The notes beneath the pieces are model-generated. The model was not told the origin of the DNA, searched no databases, and was given only the letters and a program-made list of their open reading frames with translations. DNA of 64,000 nt from Microbacterium sp. LWH13-1.2 (GTDB lineage Bacteria; Actinomycetota; Actinomycetes; Actinomycetales; Microbacteriaceae), in the NCBI RefSeq assembly GCF_038397735.1, contig NZ_CP151635.1, positions 3,224,001 to 3,288,000 of the forward strand, in the 5' to 3' direction. Shown in pieces: positions 60,084-64,000 of this stretch (position 1 is its first letter; each line of letters opens with the position of its first letter). The position numbers and the translations under genes were made by a program.

Positions 60084-61511
60084 TCAGCCCCGGGCAGCCC
60101 ACCACTCACGCAGGCGCTGCTCAGAGGCATCCGTGCCGATGACTCCCTCATCGAGACGCAGTTCGAGCAGGAACCTGTAGGCCTCGCCGACCTCGCGGCC
60201 GGGCGCGATGCCGAGGATCTTCTGGATCTGGTTGCCGTCGAGCTCGGGCCGGATGGAGTCGAGCTCCTCCTGCTCGCGCAGCGCGGCGATGCGCGACTCG
60301 ATGTCGTCGTACGCCGAGGCGAGGCGACCGGCCTTGCGCTTGTTGCGGGTGGTGACGTCGGCGCGGGTGAGGATGTGCAGGCGCTCGAGCTGGTCGCCCG
60401 CATCGCGGACGTAGCGGCGCACCGCGGCATCCGTCCAGGCGCCCTCGGCGTATCCGAAGAACCGCAGGTGCAGCTCGATCAGCTTCGCGACCGCGTCAGT
60501 GGTGCCGCTGTCGAACCGCAGCGTCTGCAGGCGCTTGCGCGCCATGCGCGAGCCGACGACGTCGTGATGGTGGAAGGTGACCACCCCGCCGTCTTCGAGC
60601 TTGCGCGTGCGCGGCTTGCCGATGTCGTGCAGGAGTGCGGCGATGCGCAGAGCGACGTCCGGCTCGGCGCCGGGGTTGCGCGACTGCTCGAGCGAGATCG
60701 CCTGGTTGAGCACCGTGAGCGAGTGCTCGTAGACGTCCTTGTGGTGGTGGTGCTCATCGACCTCGAGTCGCAGAGCACTGACCTCGGGCAGGAACTCCTC
60801 GATCAGGCCGGTGTCGACCAGCACGCGTATGCCGCGCACGGGGTCTTCGGTCTGCATCAGGCGCACGAGCTCGGATTGAATGCGCTCCGGGCTCACGATC
60901 TCGAGGGTCGCCTTGAGCTCGGCGATCGCATCGACAGTGGCGTCGTCGATGCGGAAGCCCAGCTGGGCGCTGAAGCGCGCCGCGCGCAGCATCCGCAGCG
61001 GGTCATCGCCGAACGAGACCTGAGGATCCGCCGGGGTGCGGAGTACTCCGGCGATGAGGTCTTCGACTCCCCCGGTCGGGTCGACGAGCTTGACGGACGG
61101 AACCAGCAGTGCCATCGCATTGACCGTGAAGTCGCGGCGGTGCAGGTCGGCGTCGATGGTGTCGCCGAACTCGACGGTCGGCTTGCGGGTCACCCCGTCG
61201 TAGCTGTCGGCCCGGTAGGTGGTGACCTCGACCTGCTCGCCCTGCACCCGTGCGCCGATCGTGCCGAACGCACGGCCGATGTCCCACTGGGCGGTCGAGA
61301 TCGGTGTGACGATGCGCAGGATGTCGTCGGGCCGCGCGTTCGTGGTGAAGTCGAGGTCGTGCGTGGGGCGGCCGAGCAGCGCATCGCGCACCGGACCGCC
61401 GACGACGGCGAGGTCGAAGCCCGCCGCCGCGAACGCATCGGCGAGGGTGCGGACGACCGGATTCTCGGCGAGCGCACCGAGACGGTCGAGGCCGTCAGCC
61501 ATGTTGAGCAT
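60084..61511 (-). CDS. cca: CCA-adding tRNA nucleotidyltransferase with HD domain
   Basis: A 475-aa enzyme that builds or repairs the tRNA 3' CCA end. The nucleotidyltransferase core has AVVGGPVRDALLGRPTHDLD with the catalytic D-x-D, RRDFTVNAMAL and DPLRMLRAARFSAQLGF. A C-terminal HD domain (HDIGKPRTRKLEDGGVVTFH) follows. ATG 61511 is 7 nt after TACGCT, a leaderless layout. Confidence 0.95.
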   Translation of the reverse strand: MLNMADGLDRLGALAENPVVRTLADAFAAAGFDLAVVGGPVRDALLGRPTHDLDFTTNARPDDILRIVTPISTAQWDIGRAFGTIGARVQGEQVEVTTYRADSYDGVTRKPTVEFGDTIDADLHRRDFTVNAMALLVPSVKLVDPTGGVEDLIAGVLRTPADPQVSFGDDPLRMLRAARFSAQLGFRIDDATVDAIAELKATLEIVSPERIQSELVRLMQTEDPVRGIRVLVDTGLIEEFLPEVSALRLEVDEHHHHKDVYEHSLTVLNQAISLEQSRNPGAEPDVALRIAALLHDIGKPRTRKLEDGGVVTFHHHDVVGSRMARKRLQTLRFDSGTTDAVAKLIELHLRFFGYAEGAWTDAAVRRYVRDAGDQLERLHILTRADVTTRNKRKAGRLASAYDDIESRIAALREQEELDSIRPELDGNQIQKILGIAPGREVGEAYRFLLELRLDEGVIGTDASEQRLREWWAARG

Positions 61512-61518
61512 GGGTTCC

Positions 61519-61524
61519 AGCGTA
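61519..61524 (-). promoter_or_regulatory. -10 box of a leaderless promoter (cca)
   Basis: TACGCT on the minus strand ends 7 nt before ATG 61511. Confidence 0.55.
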
Positions 61525-61530
61525 CCGGGG

Positions 61531-61824
61531 TCAGAACAGCGGGTTCTCGCCCTTGGCCTGGGCGACGGCGCGGACCCGCGCCTGCATCAGCCGCACGAGC
61601 AGAGCGCTCATCAGGAATCCGCCGACCACGGCGACTGCGACGATGAACCAGATCCCGATCTCGGGGTCGATGACCTCGAACCCGTAGATCGCGACGGCGA
61701 GCAGCAGAAGCACCGGCCCCTCGATCAGCGCGAACGTGATGAACAGCCGCGTCTGACGCCTGCCGAAATCGGCGTTGACGGCCCGGACGCGTGCCTCGAT
61801 CGACGACTCCCCCGCATAGCTCAT
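61531..61824 (-). CDS. Small two-helix membrane protein
   Basis: A 97-aa protein with two helices (LFITFALIEGPVLLLLAVAI and WFIVAVAVVGGFLMSALLVR) flanked by basic residues. ATG 61824 lies 6 nt after TACGGT, a leaderless layout. It sits directly before cca on the same strand. Function unknown. Confidence 0.72.
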   Translation of the reverse strand: MSYAGESSIEARVRAVNADFGRRQTRLFITFALIEGPVLLLLAVAIYGFEVIDPEIGIWFIVAVAVVGGFLMSALLVRLMQARVRAVAQAKGENPLF

Positions 61825-61830
61825 GCCCCC

Positions 61831-61836
61831 ACCGTA
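61831..61836 (-). promoter_or_regulatory. -10 box of a leaderless promoter (small membrane protein)
   Basis: TACGGT on the minus strand ends 6 nt before ATG 61824. Confidence 0.5.
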
Positions 61837-61949
61837 GTGGCGTTCATCCGACCGTCGTCCTGCGGCAACCCCGAGGCCATCCGCTTTCGATGAGCTGGTC
61901 GTGCCCCGTGCGGCTGAGCACGGAGACCCCCACCCCACGAAGGACACTC

Positions 61950-64000
61950 ATGACCTCCCCCACCCCTGCGGTGCGGTGGCGGCGTTACGGACTCGCGTCC
62001 GCCGCCGTCCTCGCCCTGCTCGGCGGCGCCGTCGTCGCCCCCATCGCGACCGCCGCCGGCGAGCCCGACGTGCCGACCGACTCGCTGATCACCGGCGACA
62101 CCACGTGGCGCTACCTCGACGACGGATCCGACCCGTCGCCCGCACCCGCGGCGCTCCGCGACTGGACCCTCCCCGACTACGACGACAGCGCCTGGAAGTC
62201 GGCGCCCGGCTCGTTCGGCGCGAAGAACGGCAAGATCGCACCCGTAGGCCCTGTCACGCCGACGACGCTGCTGAACCATTACATCGATGGAGCCGCGGCT
62301 CCCACGGTGCCCACCTACTTCTTCCGCACGACGTTCGAGCTCGAGGCGGGTGTGGCCGAGCAGGTCGCGGCGCTCCGCAGCACGATCACCTACGACGACG
62401 CGATCGTCGTCTGGATCAACGGCGAAGAGGTCGCGCGCTATGTCGACGGCCGCATCACCGACACCGTCAACGTCGAGTACGCCGGCGACAGCGGTGGTGA
62501 CCCGCTCACCAGCACGTTCAGTGCCGAAGGCGAGCTGCTGCATGACGGCACGAACGACATCGCCGTCGCCCTGTTCCAGGACCGCGAGACCAGCTCGGAC
62601 ATCTACTTCGACATGTCGTCGCTCACGCTGGTCAAGGCATCCGACCCCGGCTCGCCCGTCGTGGCTCCGCCGACACGCGTGATCCTGACTCCGACCGAGC
62701 AGCCCGCTGTGTCGCAGTCGTTCTCGTGGCTCGCGGGAGACGCCTCGCACACCACCGGCCAGGTCGAGATCGCGCCGGCGGCCGGCGGCGAGACCCGCAC
62801 CGTCGACGCCTACGACGCCGGGGTCGTCAACGGCAACCCGAACAAGCACTTCTCGGCGACGGTCACCGGCCTCGCGCCTGCGACCTCCTATCGCTACCGC
62901 GTGGGTCTTCCCGGCAGCTGGAGCGACTGGTTCGAATTCCGCACGGCTGACCCGAGCGCCACGGACTTCCAGTTCATCTACTACGGCGATGCCCAGATCG
63001 GTCTCGACACCACATGGCCGAGCGTCGTGAAGCAGGCCGAGGCTCAGGCCCCGCGATCGATCGGATCTGTGCACGCCGGCGACCTGATCAACACCTCGAG
63101 CAACGAGAACGAGTGGCTCAACTGGTTCAAGGGCATGGAGGACTCCGCCGTCCGCACCAACGTCATGGCGGCGCCCGGCAACCACGAGTACTCGGGCGAC
63201 AAGCTGCTCACCGCCTGGAAGGCCGCGTTCGAGTACCCGCACAACAACCCGTCGACGAGCACGATCGGCGAGCTGGCCGACCTCGCGAAGGGCGACTCCG
63301 AGGTCGCGCAGCAGTACCGCGCGTTCTTCGATCACTGGTCGTCGTTCGCCGCCGAGACCGCGTACTACACCGACTACCAGGGTGTGCGCTTCATCACCCT
63401 GAACGCGACGCGCGACACGACCTTCCTCACCCCTGCCGGTCTTCCGTCGTGCACGGGGGCCGAGTGCCCGTCGGCGCAGATCGGCGTGCTGTGGACCCGC
63501 TTCCAGGCGGCCTGGCTCGACCTGCTGCTGCAGAACAGCCCGTCGAAGTGGAACGTCGTCACCTTCCACCAGCCGGTGTTCTCGGCATCCGAGGGTCGCG
63601 ATGAGCCGGTGCTGCGCGCGGAGTGGCTGCCCGTCTTCCAGCGCAACGACATCGACCTGGTGCTCATGGGCCACGACCACACCTACGCACGCGGCTACGT
63701 GAACACCGATGCGACCGAGACCCCGGGCATGACCTCGGGACCCGTGTACGTGGTGTCGAACTCGGGCGCGAAGCACTACGAGCTCGAGACCCCAGAGAAG
63801 AACGTCTGGACCAACAACGGCGCCACCCAGGTGCTGCGCGGTCAGGGCGTCACCACCTACCAGGTGATCGACGTCTCGAAGAACCAGCTCGTCTACCGCT
63901 CGTACCTCGCGGAGAAGCAGCCGGATGCCACGACCGACCTCCCCGTCGGCTCGGTCTACGACACCTTCACGGTGACGAAGTCGGATGCCGGTGACAAGTG
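61950..64000 (+). CDS. Secreted metallophosphoesterase with purple-acid-phosphatase-like N-terminus (3' end cut by window)
   Basis: 683 codons are visible with no stop. Signal peptide (YGLASAAVLALLGGAVVAPI, ending ATAA), a beta-sandwich carbohydrate-binding-like domain (about 30-230), a fibronectin-like phosphatase N-terminal domain (HFSATVTGLAPATSYRYRVG), then the metallophosphoesterase core: YYGDAQIG, GDLIN, PGNHEYSG, TFHQPVFS and LMGHDHTYARGY, which supply the di-metal ligands. ATG 61950 follows GAAGGA. A large multi-domain surface or secreted phosphatase is likely; the C-terminus lies outside the window. Confidence 0.9.
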   Translation, partial: MTSPTPAVRWRRYGLASAAVLALLGGAVVAPIATAAGEPDVPTDSLITGDTTWRYLDDGSDPSPAPAALRDWTLPDYDDSAWKSAPGSFGAKNGKIAPVGPVTPTTLLNHYIDGAAAPTVPTYFFRTTFELEAGVAEQVAALRSTITYDDAIVVWINGEEVARYVDGRITDTVNVEYAGDSGGDPLTSTFSAEGELLHDGTNDIAVALFQDRETSSDIYFDMSSLTLVKASDPGSPVVAPPTRVILTPTEQPAVSQSFSWLAGDASHTTGQVEIAPAAGGETRTVDAYDAGVVNGNPNKHFSATVTGLAPATSYRYRVGLPGSWSDWFEFRTADPSATDFQFIYYGDAQIGLDTTWPSVVKQAEAQAPRSIGSVHAGDLINTSSNENEWLNWFKGMEDSAVRTNVMAAPGNHEYSGDKLLTAWKAAFEYPHNNPSTSTIGELADLAKGDSEVAQQYRAFFDHWSSFAAETAYYTDYQGVRFITLNATRDTTFLTPAGLPSCTGAECPSAQIGVLWTRFQAAWLDLLLQNSPSKWNVVTFHQPVFSASEGRDEPVLRAEWLPVFQRNDIDLVLMGHDHTYARGYVNTDATETPGMTSGPVYVVSNSGAKHYELETPEKNVWTNNGATQVLRGQGVTTYQVIDVSKNQLVYRSYLAEKQPDATTDLPVGSVYDTFTVTKSDAGDK

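Noticed and set aside
61821..63776. 651-codon minus-strand frame opposite the metallophosphoesterase
   Set aside because: Antisense shadow; the plus-strand frame has a signal peptide and all metallophosphoesterase motifs.

Overview
The window is high-GC (roughly 70% by eye), densely coded DNA with strong GC preference at third codon positions. The gene content and order (rpsF-ssb-rpsR-rplI with dnaB close by, a CCA-adding enzyme, many leaderless genes, an IdeR-type iron box, a class E-type LAxTG sorting signal) point to an actinobacterium, most likely Microbacterium or a close relative in Microbacteriaceae. The ribosomal/ssb/dnaB cluster and two perfect DnaA boxes next to dnaB suggest a chromosomal region not far from the origin. 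I see no prophage, insertion sequence, CRISPR array, rRNA or tRNA gene.

Layout. 1-15.9 kb is a run of short metabolic and regulatory units: an ECF41-type sigma factor divergent from an NAD(P)-binding oxidoreductase, a serine hydrolase, GNAT-pnuC, an FMN monooxygenase, an AhpD-like protein, a haem-oxygenase-fold iron enzyme coupled to a CDGSH protein, an OmpR/histidine-kinase pair, glutaminase, a PepSY-like membrane protein, an S4 RNA-binding protein, reductases and a nuclease. 15.6-23 kb is a minus-strand secretion locus: a large beta-helix-like exported protein, three proteins with SipW-cognate signal peptides, a SipW-type signal peptidase and a membrane zinc-ribbon protein, facing a large LuxR-family regulator (23.4-26 kb). 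26-34 kb carries dnaB, two secreted surface proteins (one a chaplin-like repeat protein with an LAxTG anchor), and the rplI-rpsR-ssb-rpsF operon.

34-44.3 kb holds an iron-siderophore uptake operon under an iron box, a small stand-alone GyrA-like coiled-coil protein, and a complete peptide ABC transporter with a divergent Lrp/AsnC regulator. 44.4-53 kb contains unknown membrane proteins and a second complete peptide ABC transporter led by a DUF1684 gene and preceded by a perfect 14-bp palindrome. 53-64 kb has a HIT protein, an auxiliary tryptophanyl-tRNA synthetase behind a Trp-Trp leader peptide and attenuator, an aldehyde dehydrogenase/DUF779 operon with its regulator, a PadR/HAAS pair, cca, a small membrane protein and the start of a secreted metallophosphoesterase.

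The most interesting signals are the trp-type attenuator of the second TrpRS (53.7 kb), the TTCAG repeats with 10-11 bp spacing that link the two-component system to the PepSY-like gene (8.36 and 11.76 kb), the SipW-dependent exported-protein locus (15.6-23 kb), the cysteine-free chaplin-like wall protein (29.3 kb), an SD-sequestering leader in front of rpsF, and a recurring leaderless promoter layout in which a TANNNT box lies 6-7 nt before the start codon.
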